Assembly: GCA_038496445.1 (NCBI GenBank) | Contig: JALMLS010000138.1 | Location: forward strand, 186,001-250,000 | DNA length: 64,000 nt | Direction: 5' to 3' | From: Trichosphaerium sp. ATCC 40318 | Lineage: Eukaryota; Discosea; Flabellinia; Trichosidae | Shown: positions 24,901 through 37,141 of the stretch, piece after piece | How the letters are laid out: every line of letters starts with the position of its first letter | Position numbering within the stretch: position 1 is the first letter of the stretch | The notes under the pieces: generated by a model | Databases searched by the model: none | Told to the model about the DNA's origin: nothing | Seen by the model: the letters and a program-made list of their open reading frames with translations, nothing else | Program-made: the position numbers and the translations under genes

Positions 24901-27773
24901 TTTGTAAACTTACCGAAGGTTAGATATAGCACTGTCAAGAAGAGCGCGAGGTCCTTCGAAATCGAGGTGCTCGGCGCCTCTAGGTTCAGCAGAGTCTAGG
25001 GATGCCAACATGAGATTAATGGCATCAGTGACACCTTTAGCGGCCCAGTTCAAGCGATTAACTGTATCAGCAGGGACGTTTGAGTTAGATACGGAGCCCA
25101 AGACATTAGTCGTGATATCAGACAATAATACGCCAGAGTCCTTAACTTGCTTACGTACTACTGCATCGATGAGAACAGGTGCCAACTGGTTCAAACTAAC
25201 AACAGATTAGAATAAAAATTGATGGTTTCATACTGTTAACGCACGTGTTACATAAGTACTTTGAGGCAACTTTAAGTTGTTCACCTTCTTCAGCAAGACG
25301 TTTTTGGTCATCAGCGCTAGGTGCTTGTTTTGAAGCTTGTAGGGTAGTTTGGTATACAGCGTCCATATTTGCTTCAATGTCTTGAACACACTCGACTACT
25401 AGCATAGCAGCACCCTATCAAAAACAGTTAGTAAATAAAATCATCTACAAAATAGGCGTACCTTATCTGTAAATTTACCCAATTTAGAGCTATTGAGGAG
25501 CATGGTAGCGGCTTGGAAAGCGCGCTCTGCTTGCTCTAGCTCTGCTTTAAGACGTGGATTACCAGGATCCTTTGCTAAGTTATTCGCACATTCTAACATG
25601 GCTCGAATAGCATCAGCTACAGCTCTGGCGCCATCAAGGGTTGGGAGTTTATCTGGACTTTGTGCGGCCATATTCTTGGCTGCGGATGCAAGGCCCATCA
25701 TATCATTCATGAGCATCTTGGCGATATTATCAAGATTAGCAGTATTGACATTATCCATCATAGCTTCAGCAAACAGTTTTTTTACATTATCGTCAATACC
25801 CTGAAAAGAAGTAAGATTAACACCACTGATGGATAACATAAAACTTTGTTAAACCGTACGTGTTGATGTTTCATCAACTGATCGCCCCATTGAGCAACTG
25901 TTAAGCTACTGCTAGGGTCAAAGCCTTCAATACCCTTTTCCATATCTGCTGTCAAAAGCGAGGAAGCGCGTAAGGCCGAATTGAGGTCAAGCACATTTAC
26001 TTTTTGGGCGCTAGGAAACGCCATTTTGGATTGATTATTTTGGTTACCAATCTGACCCATTTGGCTTCTGATGAGACTACCAATTTGTTGGCCGGGTTGG
26101 AAGTTACCGAGATTTGCTTGGCTATATCCTGGAGCGCCCGGCATACCCATAGTCATAGCAATACCAGCTGTACCACCAGCCTAGACACACTTGTGAGAAA
26201 TGGCTCGCCAAATACTGTTATTTTATCAGCAAACGTACGAAAGCCATATTTTCTTCGTGAGCAACCTGAGCATCCTCTTCAGTCATGTGTGATGCTACCT
26301 CCTTTCTAGACTTGAGCATAATATCAATATAACCAGCAAGCAACTGAGATATTTGATCTCCTTGTGTAGTCTGGTATGTAAAGTAATCTTCTTCATAATC
26401 ACCAAAATCGAGTGTGAACGTTTGTGGTGTGGCGGCCCAACGTTTCATTTGTGTAATTCTCCACTCTTTAATTACAGTCTGAAAAATAAATAATTAGCCC
26501 AACTAAAAAGAGAAAACAACGAGACATACCCTTGTGGCGAAGTCCATCAAGATGAGAGACTCACGAGTAATACCAAGGAGGTGGATAAGTGGCTTTTTCT
26601 TTCCACGGATGCGCTTCTTTATTTCGAAAAAGGTGATACCATACGTCTTCAACGAACGCACCAATTGTACGTAGCGGTATTTGGCATTAATATCTGACAT
26701 ACCAACAACCTTTTTGTGTGCTGAAAAGATATCACGTTCAACATTCTTGGTTTTGCGAAGTTGTTCTGGCAAGTACTCGTTGAGACTAGACTAGTTTAGA
26801 AAAAAGCTGAAGCCCGAAAAAGAAACTTTTTTTTTGTTTCACATACTCGAGGTAGCCGGGCTTGTGCTTGTTTGGGTTGTAGTTACCAAAGGCAATCTGA
26901 ACTTGGAGTGCCGCTAAATCGCGCGCTTCGTCTTTGCTGCAAGGATACTTGCCGTGGATAATAGCGTTCTTAGACTATACAAAGTATCAGAAGAAAGCCT
27001 CAATGCTATAAAAAGTACAAAGGTATGTTTTAATTACAAAAAAAGATTTAACTAAGTTAATTATTCAACGAACCTGAACGTAGATAAGATGGAGTTGAAC
27101 TGGATCATCACGATCTACTGTGTCATCGGAAGAGAAAAACTGTTTGGAATACAATAAAACTTCGCTTTCTTCGATATCTTGGTCGTACAAAGTACGTGTT
27201 TTGTCAAGCCAGTCAGCTACAAGCTTGCGTAAATATTCAAAATACTTTGCAACTACCAAAAAAATAGCAAAAAAAAAAACCAAGCAACGGTTGTTTCGGC
27301 GCGTACTCTCTAAAGCGCCTTGTTTCTTGAGAGAAAACTCTTCAACACTCTTGATACCAAGTTTTGCACCAATAACGTTACAAATGTGCTCAACGGTTTG
27401 CGAACTATCTATTATGATAGTTTTTATAGTGTCGTCCATAAGTTTTACTTTGATAGGTCTGTGCTTTTTTTTATACTCTACTTCCGTCTACCAGCGCGTC
27501 AATAAGCATCTACAGTGACTGAAAACAACTTACGTTCTGACCACAACCGTAAAATTTTAGCGTTCTGTTCAAAGCGAACCAACGTGGTTTAGTACCACGT
27601 GCGGCAGGCTGAAACAGACCATGATCAGCACCACCTTGGTCTGTTTTTTCCCTGATCTCCTTCAAAATTTCAACAATGGCTATATCTGGCGGAAAGCGCA
27701 TGGTCTTTATCAGATCGGTTCGCACGATCTTAATCTTGAGCGCAATGAGCTGTTGCGAGCTTCCGATACTCAT
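18927..27773 (-). CDS. TLN: Talin
   Basis: The start at 27773 (MSIGSSQQLIALKIKIV) begins the F0/F1 part of the FERM head. F3 (about 26700-26300) has SLKTYGITFFEIK, HLLGITRESL, IKEWRITQMKRWA and FTLDFGDYEEDYF, almost matching animal talin, including the Trp-rich integrin/PIP-kinase-binding face. A Gly/Met/Gln-rich linker (about 26160-26030) leads to a long alanine-rich helical-bundle rod. The I/LWEQ actin-binding region lies at about 19750-19090 (AAVAQQERIDKFKTPAGRKY) and the dimerisation helix ends DKLHKMNKAQYSS. No villin headpiece follows. Around 30 exons give roughly 2,300-2,500 residues, the usual talin size. Talin links membrane receptors to actin. It shares a 356-base promoter region with the COMMD2-like gene. 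The call is very firm, though individual splice sites are not all fixed. Confidence 0.95.
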
Positions 27774-28129
27774 CTTGCACCAGTTGCAATTTACTCGCTA
27801 AAATCACTTGTCAGAAATGAACAGCGTACAGTTAAGCGTTTATAGGTATTTAACAACTAAAATAAGGTGCTAACGCGCAAACTTTAGATCTCGCATTCAA
27901 AAAAGAATTGCGTGCTGTGGGTATATATTCTGGAATAGTTGAGGCACTTCAATAAAAAGTTGGGTTGTTTTTCACCCAATTGTAATGTATTTCTGCAACA
28001 AAAGGTAGTACCTTGTGATTAGTTGCACTTCAAGGTGCAGGCTTCTATATTTGGTATTTTGTTGACTTGCAAAAGACGCTTTTTGTATTTTGGCGATTAA
28101 TTTGTTTATTGACATTGGGTTTCGTTAAA
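27774..28129. promoter_or_regulatory. Shared upstream region of talin and COMMD2-like genes
   Basis: The two genes diverge from this AT-rich 356-base stretch, so it probably holds both promoters. No clear TATA box and no TCACGTGA site were seen. Confidence 0.45.
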
Positions 28130-29148
28130 ATGCTTATTGTTTTGGAGAAGAGGCATAAACAAGACTTGTCGTTTGCTAAAGGCATCGATGCCAGTGGTAT
28201 GTAACAAAATTGTACCAAAAACGTTTACACTTCAGAATTCCGCTTTCATTGATCGTTGGTATAGCTTTGGCCAAGTTATGCGAGAAAACAGCGGATATAA
28301 TAAAGCTTGGACCAAAAGATAAAGACAAAAAGCTATTTGCTAGCGCTGCGAGTACGTACAATTAAAAACAAGAGCTAATTCAGCCTTAAATCGCACAACC
28401 TGTCAAACAATATTTTTCTACGTGCCAAAATATCCCTACAAACGCTACTACGCGTCCTCAATCAGGAAAGTTCAAAAGAAAATGACACATTGTAGAACGG
28501 TTGAATATTAGTGCTGCACAAGTAGAAAGAGGTGTAGAGGCGCTGTGCTACTTGTTTACAGAAGCAGCGAAGATCTCATTGTCAGAACTGGATTTTATGG
28601 ACTCGCTTCTCACACTGGAACTACCAAAAGACCACAACAAAGTACTTAAAAAGGTGAGGGAGGAAATACGCAAGGGTAGAGATATTAACTGCTGGTAGGC
28701 TTATTTAACAAACAAATCTTTTATTCGTGCAAACTTGAATGACTTGTCGTTCTCTTTACCCCACTACTCGGACCTGGACTGGCGATTGGACTTTGAGGCA
28801 CGTGTTGCAATAATTGCGCGATAAAAATAAAGATCGAAAGTACATTCAGCAATTGTTTAAATAACTCATAGGTGGCATCACGCACTATGCATGATAAAGC
28901 ACGACCTATGTTCATGATGAAACTTTCCACAGTAGATGACAATGGTATGGTTTCTAAAAACGTTTCAGCTTTCTTTTTTCGAAAGTTGTCATTCCCAAAA
29001 CTTTAATATTAAAACGACTGTTTTAGAACTCACGACGCGCTACCTACAGAGTGACTATTCAAATCTCAAACACTTAACAGCAGAATTAGAAAGCGCATTG
29101 AACGAAGCACAAACCCCGTATGCCCGGCGTGTTGCAAGGAATATTTAA
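28130..29148 (+). CDS. COMMD2: COMMD2-like protein
   Basis: Spliced exons read MLIVLEKRHKQDLSFAKGID, then the motif QVERGVEALCYLFTEAAK and LSELDFMDSLLTLEL, closely matching the N-terminal HN domain of COMMD2. A COMM domain follows (LPHYSDLDWRLDFE-type segment near 28750-28800) and the terminal YARRVARNI matches the COMMD2 C-terminus. The second intron must use the AG at about 28265 to keep frame. COMMD proteins form the Commander complex, which recycles membrane receptors such as integrins from endosomes. That makes the divergent pairing with talin thematically apt, though co-function is only inferred. The expected length of about 200 residues fits. Confidence 0.82.
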
Positions 29149-29438
29149 AGTTTGTATTTTTGGGACCACTCTTTAACTCGGTAGTAAATATTAAGGGATA
29201 TCACTAGAGTGTCATTTATTGTAACAATTGCGCATGTACTGTACAGACGCGTTGATTTGTGATTGCACTAGTTTTGTGCGTGAAACGGGCATGTTCAATG
29301 AACATATTCTGTTTACTGATCATAGGTGTAAAAGGAAGTAACTCACGAAGGGAGCCACGCAACCTATGGGCCTTGTAAATAACCTAGTATAAACACCATA
29401 CTAACCATAGTAATCCCGAACACCACTAACGGCTCAAA

Positions 29439-31275
29439 ATGAGCCAACCACAGCAACGCTATCATGATTTCATGCACATCGAACAAGCCCCCAATAATGA
29501 ACTCCTTTCGGCCGCAAAACGTCAGGCACAGGCCATGCATACGTCACGACTAAGATTAAGCACTCTATGCGAAATGCAGAACCTTTCTTACAACGAAACT
29601 CACAAATGCTGGGCTATGCTCACGCTACAAACAGATCCAGTTGGCAAGCGCCCCAAACGCAACAATTTTGTGGACTTTGTAGTATGTATAGACTTGAGCG
29701 CAAGTATGAAGACACAATCAAAATTGGCCTTTGTTCAAGCGAGCATTGAATATTTATTGGACAGACTGGACGAACGACATAGGTTTAGTCTCGTAATTTT
29801 TAACCACGTTGTTCAACAAGTAACAGACCTGATCTCCTGTACACAACACAACAAAGAGGTAATCAAGCGTCACCTCAGAGGATTAACGCCCAATGGCTCA
29901 ACAAACATCAGCGGGGCATTATTTAAAGCAATAGAAATTTTAAACCGCAGAGGTGACACTTCAGGAAGAATTGCGAGCGTAATGCTCTTTACAGACGGCC
30001 TTTCGAACCGCGGACCCACAGCAGGTGACACTTTGGCGAAACTTGACAAATTGCAACTGCCACGAGGCTGTATAGTCAATACATTCGGTTACGGGCGAGA
30101 CCACGATTCTAGAATGCTGCACGGTATCGCCATGCGCTCGAAGGTATTTGCTGAACGGTCTCTTAATGAGTTTTTCATGTGAAAATTTGTTCCCTCTTTC
30201 GTTCACGGACACTGAATGTTCGCTAACCGCTTTTTGCAGGGTATTTATTACTACGTCGAGACTCAAGATGCCATTGCGGCCACATTTGGGGAATGTGTAG
30301 CAGGGATTTTATCAACCGAAGCACACCAGATTGTAGTGTCAATGAGAGGTCAAGATGGTGGGAGAATTGTCACTTTAGCGAACCCTTACCCTGTTATTGA
30401 ACGACGAGTAGCCAAGGTACATTTTTGCCCAAATTAAAAAATGATTCCCATTAAAATACCTTGGCTCACTTTCCTTTTTCTGCAGGATTATGATATTAAC
30501 TTGGGGTTAATGTATTCTGGCGAGTCGAAGTCTTTATTATTTAAAATGTCCCTCAGAAAACTAAGACAACCGCAACCACTGCACGTTTTGGCTTTGGTCA
30601 CAGTAAAATACGTGAGCACGCTCACTGGTCGTCGCGAGATTGTTCAAGGCGCTATACAAGTAAGAAGACCTAACATTTGCCCTGCTGAGCCAATACCTCT
30701 TCATTTGGATCAACAAATTAATAGGTTCGCACGAACATAACTTTAATACAAGAAAAATAAAACTATTCTACAAATACTAACATCCGCTTTTTTAGATATG
30801 CTACAGCCGTAACAATACAAAAAGCGATTGGATTGGCAGAAAAGAACAATTGTGCTGAAGGCTTAAATATTTTGCGTGATTTTTCTCAACGAATACGAAA
30901 GTCTGCCTCGGCAGATCAGCCGTACTGTGAAGATTTATTAAAAGACCTTGAAGATGTTATGAAAAGCATGACGAGTAAGTGTGGCGACAAAAAAAAAAGT
31001 TGGCCGAAGTGAAGACTAATTTTTTTGTAGACAAACAAAATTTTTCGGGTGGGATTCATATGGCGTATTCGCTATGTGCAATGTATTATATGGAACGATC
31101 AACAGGTTCACGCGTTTTATCAAAGAGAGACGCTCAGCGACATGCTGGTTACGGTTATGTTACGGTGCATCAAGCACTTGAAGCTAGAAATGCAATGGCG
31201 TCAGCACGTAGTTATGTAACTGGCTACGCGCTTAAACAAGGTTCACTCAGACATGATCCAATGGATACAAACTAA
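29439..31275 (+). CDS. VWA domain protein with Vwaint-like C-terminus
   Basis: ATG at 29439. The VWA domain opens VDFVVCIDLSASM, whose DxSxS is the first MIDAS metal-binding motif; the later threonine (PNGSTNISGAL) and aspartate (VMLFTDGLSNRG) complete it. Following exons (KGIYYYVETQDAIAATFGEC and beyond) form a beta-rich middle, and the last part (YATAVTIQKAIGLAEKNN, then an alanine-rich helical end) resembles the VWA-interacting Vwaint region. No RING finger, signal peptide or membrane helix is visible, unlike the plant WAV3 family, so it is probably a cytosolic ligand-binding or scaffold protein. Introns follow the local short pattern. The stop is at 31273. Confidence 0.8.
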
Positions 31276-31734
31276 AATGTCCCTGTGAATCCCCAATTTT
31301 TTCCAGCTAGGTAAGTTTTGTCTTTAAACAGAAAAGGAATTCCTTTTTTTTTTCTTTCGGGTTTTTCTTAATTTCTTTTTTTAGAGGTCGAATGCTGTGC
31401 CGCGTTGTAAATAGTGTACTTGTAATCTGGCGACATAAATTTTTTGGCCTTCTTATTATACCAACAGCTGAGCGATCGGAGGAGAAATGTATCATAGTGA
31501 TAAACAAATTTGTCTCCTCAAACTGTCTTTGTTTTTTTTTTTTAAGTTGTGACTAAATTAAATGTCTGGAAAGTTATTTGAGTGGACGTAGCCAGCGCAC
31601 AAAGTGTTGATAAAACTGTATTGTCAACATCTTACGAAGGTTTAACTACCAGTGTTCTGATAGGCTATCATACAAGTTTATTTGGTTTTCTTTCAATGTA
31701 CAAGGATATTTCTTACAGCTGTTATGACCAATAT
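31276..31734. other. Intergenic, convergent 3' ends
   Basis: Contains poly-T/poly-A tracts and no believable exon. The 70-codon frame at 31582-31794 overlaps the last exon of the gene on the other strand and is rejected. Confidence 0.5.
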
Positions 31735-34700
31735 TTATGCTGTAACAAAGTAGGAGGCATTTTCGTTACTATGCTCCCTTTCATTGTCTCTTGATATATC
31801 CTCATCAAAAGCTAAATTAATCTGTACTGATGTTTGTCGTATATCGCCACTTGTGTAAACTATTGGCCAACTAAAAAAAAAAACTTGAGTAACAGAAGTC
31901 AACAACTTACAAGAAAAAAAACATACCCTCCATCTGAATCGAATATGCCAGCAGCTGAAGCAATTACCAAAGTATCAGCACTAGTCACAGGTACAAACAC
32001 AGGGATAGGTCGAGGGACAGAGCTAACCATTGATGATACCATTCTTACATCAGTATTTTCAGCTTCATATGCAATAGTTCTACCATTAAGTGTCGTAAAT
32101 CTACCACTACCTGCGTCTACAATAATAACACCAAGGGTCTCTGTAGCTCTTCTGCGGTCCAAATCTTCACCAACATGCTTACCAACATTGATTTCAAACC
32201 TGTCTGGTGGAGATATTGCAAAACTTCCAGAAGCCCAAAAAGAACTCCATTTGGCATCATTAGCAGTCATTACTTGTCCAAGTACAATAGGATTAAAGTA
32301 ATCGCGGGTCTCAAGCTGTTCTCTATTTTGACTCCAAGCGCCTTCGAATGCGGTAGTGGTTGATTCTACTCTTCTCGCTTCCATTTGGATACCATGAGTT
32401 GTCTATAAAAGAGTGAGTTTTTGTGAATCTGCAGATCGCGCAAATACGTACAAACGAGTAAACACCTTCGTCTACTATGACACAAAATACACTTGTTGGA
32501 GGTGCAATACCTTCTCCAGCAAGTTGCACACGTAGTCTTATTCTAAAAGAGGATACTACATCGACACGGACTACTCTAGGTTCCCCGGAAGTGTACGAAG
32601 GTGTACAAACAACAACCTTTTGTATACGTCAGTATCATAGTTTGATTTTTTTGAGGGTTGATTTACGCACCATACTGTTAAAAACTGACGCAAGATTGAA
32701 TACTTGCCATTCGTTTGTCAAAGTTTGTCTAATTTCCAAATAGTTTATATTTACGCGACCAGCTGTAGGAGTAGCAGTGGGCGGACTTGTTACTGGCGGA
32801 CGGGTAGTTGGTGGATTTGTATTTGGAGGGAGTGTGGTTGGAGGACGTGTAGTTGGAGCACGTGTTGGAGGGAGTGTGGTTGGCGCAAGTGCAGGAGCAC
32901 GTGTAGTTGGAGAACGTGTAGTTGGAGCACGTGTCGTTGGAGGACGCGTGGTTGGAGCGCGTGTAGGAGGGCGTGTGGTAGGAGGACGGGTAGTTGGAGC
33001 GCGTGTAGTTGGAGCGCGTGTAGTTGGAGCACGTGTAGGAGGACGTGTGGTTGGAGAACGGGTCGTTGGAGCACGTGTCGTCGGAGCACGTGTGGTTGGA
33101 GCACGTGTTGTTGGAGCACGTGTTGGTGAGCGTGTTGGTACTTCACCTCCACAGTCCAAAGGGAAGTTAACAGTAGCTATACTACCGTCTTAAGTGAATG
33201 TTAGATTAAGAGTTTTTTGAGGTGAGGATTATGTGCCTGCAAAGAGAATTGGATTTTGACCGCCTCTAGGTGCTTGGAGTGTGTCAAACTTTATATTATC
33301 AAGGTGAGCTAGGCCAACTGGAACTTGGAATTCAAGTTCAATGGAGTCAATATCACCAAGAACTTGTGCGAAGGAGCTCAATGAATTTCCATTTACATAG
33401 ACGGTTGTTCGGCCAAGCTTTGTAAAAATTAGCTAAAACGCTGACCAAAGGATTTGTATTGATTTTAGAGATGGTTTCAAAAAACGTACAAGGTCATTAC
33501 GGTCAACGGTGAATTGCTGCCATTCTTGAAAATCGGTGAGTTGGAAGGGTATACCTACTGAAACACCAGACTGCACGAATACGTTAACTTGAGTATCAGT
33601 TGCGAGTGTAAACGTCAGTTCTGTTGCTGCACCAATTCTTAACCGGAAGAATGAGCTTGTTGCTGCAACTACATGGCAGTGTTAGCACGTGTGAAGTCTT
33701 TCAAGAAAGCAAAAAAAAAGTTCAAGAAAGGTTGCTTTTGTTTAGGTGTTCCTATTTGAACAATAGTTATTTTCGAGGTACTTGTACTTACAGTCTCTAC
33801 TAAACCTGAAATAAAAAGAAGCCAATATCCTTCTTGTATTTGTGTCAATTGAAGGGGCTAGAACAATCGTAAATTTTTCTATACTCCGGTGATTGCCAAG
33901 GGCTAAGTATCTACTACCCTAGAATTTATTGATTTAGTATTCGAGAGATAATTTTTTGATGGATAACGTACCTGTGCGGCATCTCCTTCGACTACATTTG
34001 CAAAATCATTATTAAATGCTCGTCCTACAGGCATTGTCTCAAAGTTATTCGAAACAGGGAAAGGAGCAAGTATTCTTTTTCCGATCTGATTTTCTTCATT
34101 TTCTATTGTGAAACCAGATACTTTTTGTGGAATGATAACACTAGTAGAATTATAAGGAAAACAGTGTATAGGAGCCTTTAAAAAAACCCCAACAACATCA
34201 ACGTACGGAGCTCCGACGCTAGCGGTTTTAAACATTTCGTCATTCTGGAGATCTTGAGGAGAGATTGAATTCTCAAACCTTGATCTATCAACTTGGTATC
34301 TAAAGGTAATAGTTTTAGTATTTATTTCTCTATACTGTAAGTTCTCTATCTTTTTTTTTTGCTCTTTCTTTCAGTTGATTCACAAAAGTCGTGTACCCTA
34401 GTTTGTAGAGTTCTCGAAGAATAGAGGCTTTGATGCCAATGGTAGTGTTCTTGACGTTGTGATTTAGGCCGCTAGAGAAGTTCAGTATTTGGTTGGAAAA
34501 AAATGTGGCAGCTAAAGAAAATGTTGTTATTATGACGTACAGGCAGTAAAGTAGTTGGCGTTCTATCGTAGCTTGCAGTTTACCATCCTTAAGAGCTTTT
34601 TCCATGTATACTCTGTCTATTTCTATTATTGATATAGCCTGTAGTTTCGTAGTTAGACGATTATTTCCGTGCGTTTCAACCAGTGAAAAAAATAAAATAA

Positions 34701-35966
34701 AAAGGATCCTCAAAAATAAATTTACCGGTAGATAACTGCCAGGGCGAACATGAGTAGGACCAGATCTGATAGCTTGACGTTTGTTCTTGTTGTCTAGTAC
34801 TTCGTTAGTTTTTTTTGCGACAATGTACGGAAGTACTTACCGGCCGACATTATTTTTGCGTGAACATTCAAATCATCAACTATGTTATGTTAGTTATCGC
34901 TGTAAAATAATCACGTGTGATTTTTTGTGTACAAATTTAGAAAGTTTCACGTAGAACTTCCTACAATAGATTTTATTTCTGACGCTGTACCTTCAATACC
35001 ATCAATAAAAATGTTAGGAATATCCCTTGTAATAAAAGACTCGATTATTTGTCTAGCACGTTCGAAAACTTGGACCTAAAGCGCTATGAGTGAATCTTTT
35101 TTTTGCATTTTATTTTTTATTCGTCGGGTTTTTTGGAAATTTCTTACTAACAAACAGGCAAAGTAGAACTTTTTATGCACGCAAAAAATATTAATAAACA
35201 AGAAAAAGAATGAGATTTTTTTTTCCCTTTTTCTCCAACAAAAAAAAAAGGTTAAAACTCTATCCTAATGGAGAGATAAAAAAATTACATTTTTTTTGAA
35301 CTTACGATTTCACGTTGTTTCGCTAGCTCTCGTGAGAACACATATGTTATCTCGAAAGTATCCTCATCACCAATGGATTTTTTAGATGTTGAACAGTCAG
35401 TACTGCCTCCATCCTACAACAAAGAACGTGTTAACAAACGACACAATCTTTTTTTGTAATAAAATTCTTGAGTTCTTGAAAAAAAAAAATACACGTACCA
35501 CAATCACCGGGTAGCTCTGACCACCTTCTAAATTATCAAAAACAGCCCTTCCATCACCATCTAGTGGTTTTAGTTATTACTAATACGTGTCGTAACTGCA
35601 TTTGGCTCAAATGTCGGAAATTTTCAAAACTAGCGCTAGTTTTCTTGTAAAGTAAAGTTATGACCTGTCTACGCGTGTTGACGCGTAGATAGATATAAAT
35701 TGAGCACGTGATGAAAGGTTTTTAATTTTAGACAAGAAAAAATTTTGTTTCGTACCTGACTCAGCCATTAACTCGTTAGAATCGCAATTGGCATTAAGGT
35801 TACCATCGATACAAAATTCTATGCCTTCAAGAGGTGGTTCATCACTTCCTCTCACACCGTTACCGTTGATGTCGTTGTAGACGTTAATATCTATCCTAGC
35901 GCCCTGTACGCTTGTATGAAGACATAATACAAGTAACAGTGTTATTATAGGGGCACAAGGAGCCAT
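31735..35966 (-). CDS. Large secreted mosaic protein (SdrD-B-like, mucin, lectin-like modules)
   Basis: Signal peptide MAPCAPIITLLLVLCLHTSVQG from ATG 35966 is followed by INVYNDINGNGVRGSDEPPL, the hallmark of SdrD-B/Cna-B-type modules of bacterial surface proteins. Exons at 35.4-34.9 kb add DGRAVFDNLEGG and an alpha/beta stretch. The 34.7-33.2 kb part contains a beta-sandwich-like region (VNVFVQSGVSVG, DSIELEFQVPVGLAHLDNIKFD). Then comes a RAPTT repeat stalk (33.15-32.79 kb) and a C-terminal module with FNPIVLGQVMTAND and TLGVIIVDAGSGR, resembling an H-type-lectin-like module of secreted proteins. The last exon ends SYFVTA (stop 31735). No membrane anchor was found, so it is probably secreted. 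Its integrity as a single gene is inferred; some central exons are uncertain. Confidence 0.65.
32785..33145 (-). repeat. RAPTT repeat (coding)
   Basis: Tandem 15-base units encode TRAPT with TRPPT and TRSPT variants, forming a basic mucin-like stalk in the secreted mosaic protein. The arginines set it apart from the neutral TVAPT stalk at 17.7-18.5 kb. Confidence 0.88.
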
Positions 35967-36428
35967 TGCGTTGCTCTTGTTGTTAGCTTTTATGTAAAAA
36001 TGTCAACAAAACCTTAGAAAAGTGATTTTTTTTTGTGTCATAACTTACTCTCTCTGATTTTGGAGAAACAATCCTCGCTGCAAGTTTAATAAATAACATT
36101 CTCTAACCGATAGGAGTAGTGTAGCTTCACATGTAACAATCTCAATGAGATTTCATCTCTTAGGGAACTTCCGAGCCCACAAATTACTTCTCTTTTGCCG
36201 TAACCTGTAAATTTCGACGGAGACTGAAACATCTCCGTTGAAAAGACTGCAGTCTGCACGTATTCTTTTGTTATGACTCACAAAACACCTATGTTTCCCA
36301 GCCTTAAACAGAGCTTGATGTATATAAAAGGAATAAGCACGTGCTTGTATCGGGTGTAACGTATAGCGTCATTCAATTTGAGATTTTTTTTAATTACATA
36401 TTAAACTTTGGCCAATCGCCTTTTACAG
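35967..36428. other. Intergenic, shared upstream region
   Basis: Lies between divergent genes. A TATA-like element occurs at 36321-36330, immediately followed by a GCACGTGC site near 36337. Confidence 0.45.
36321..36330 (+). promoter_or_regulatory. TATA-box-like element
   Basis: The sequence TATATAAAAG is close to the canonical TATA box and sits about 100 bases before the first proposed exon of the small gene at 36429-37141. Confidence 0.4.
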
Positions 36429-37141
36429 AAAGACGCCATCCAGAAGAGTGTTGATGAACTTGGCGTAGTTTTTTACAACATTTACTAAAACTCTTTGTCG
36501 TAAATTGACGATACTTGATGATGTTATGCTCTCTGGGCAGTAGACGCGAAAAAACACTTTATCCTCGTGTAAAAAAAGATCAAGAAAGAAAATTCGGTTG
36601 TTCTGATGTTACGATGTAAGAAGGAAAACTGGTGCCATTGGACTTGTTTATTTATGGTAAAGTCGCTCAGTTCGTTAAATAGCCTGTGAATGATTTCATG
36701 CCTACTTACGAGGAGTATCATGACTTCAGGAGAAAAATGTAATGTCGTGCTATGTTGTTTCAGTTTTCTCTACACGTCACGGCGAAAAGTTTCAGGTTTG
36801 TGTGATGTAATACTGCGTGAAGCACAGACAAAATTGAACGCCTCTGGTACCGGTACTACTTTCTTTCAACCGCCACAGACAATATCAACGCCACAGCGAG
36901 TGTTTGATGTGTTCTTGGTCAAAAGTGAAAGAAACAAACGTCCAACAATTGTCTGCACTATTTTAAGAATTGTCACGTGGCGTTCTTCAGAGCAATATAG
37001 ATACGAACGCCATATTTTTCAAGGTATTAACTAGAGGTACTTCTTTATAAAAGGGAAAAAAGGATGCGCAATCTGGTGAAGTTCCTTACAGTTAAAACAA
37101 TACAACATATCAAAAGTTTTCCTTTCTTTTATTCCGCTTAA
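36429..37141 (+). CDS. Unrecognised small multi-exon gene
   Basis: No family recognised. A chain of short exons reads plausibly on the + strand: KDAIQKSVDELGV (36429-36468), a basic exon with TLYPRVKKDQERKFG (about 36543-36616), PVNDFMPTYEEYHDFRRK (about 36681-36737), TRHGEKFQ, then the best exon at 36825-37021 containing PQRVFDVFLVKSERNKRP and SEQYRYERHIFQ, and a last exon ending SFPFFYSA at 37139. Protein-like composition and AG/GT boundaries support it, but the start codon is not found and two junction phases do not fit cleanly. Confidence 0.35.

Noticed and set aside
32777-33193. Long + strand Val/Gly/Arg-rich frame
   Set aside because: Antisense of the RAPTT stalk; it only exists because the repeat lacks stops on both strands.
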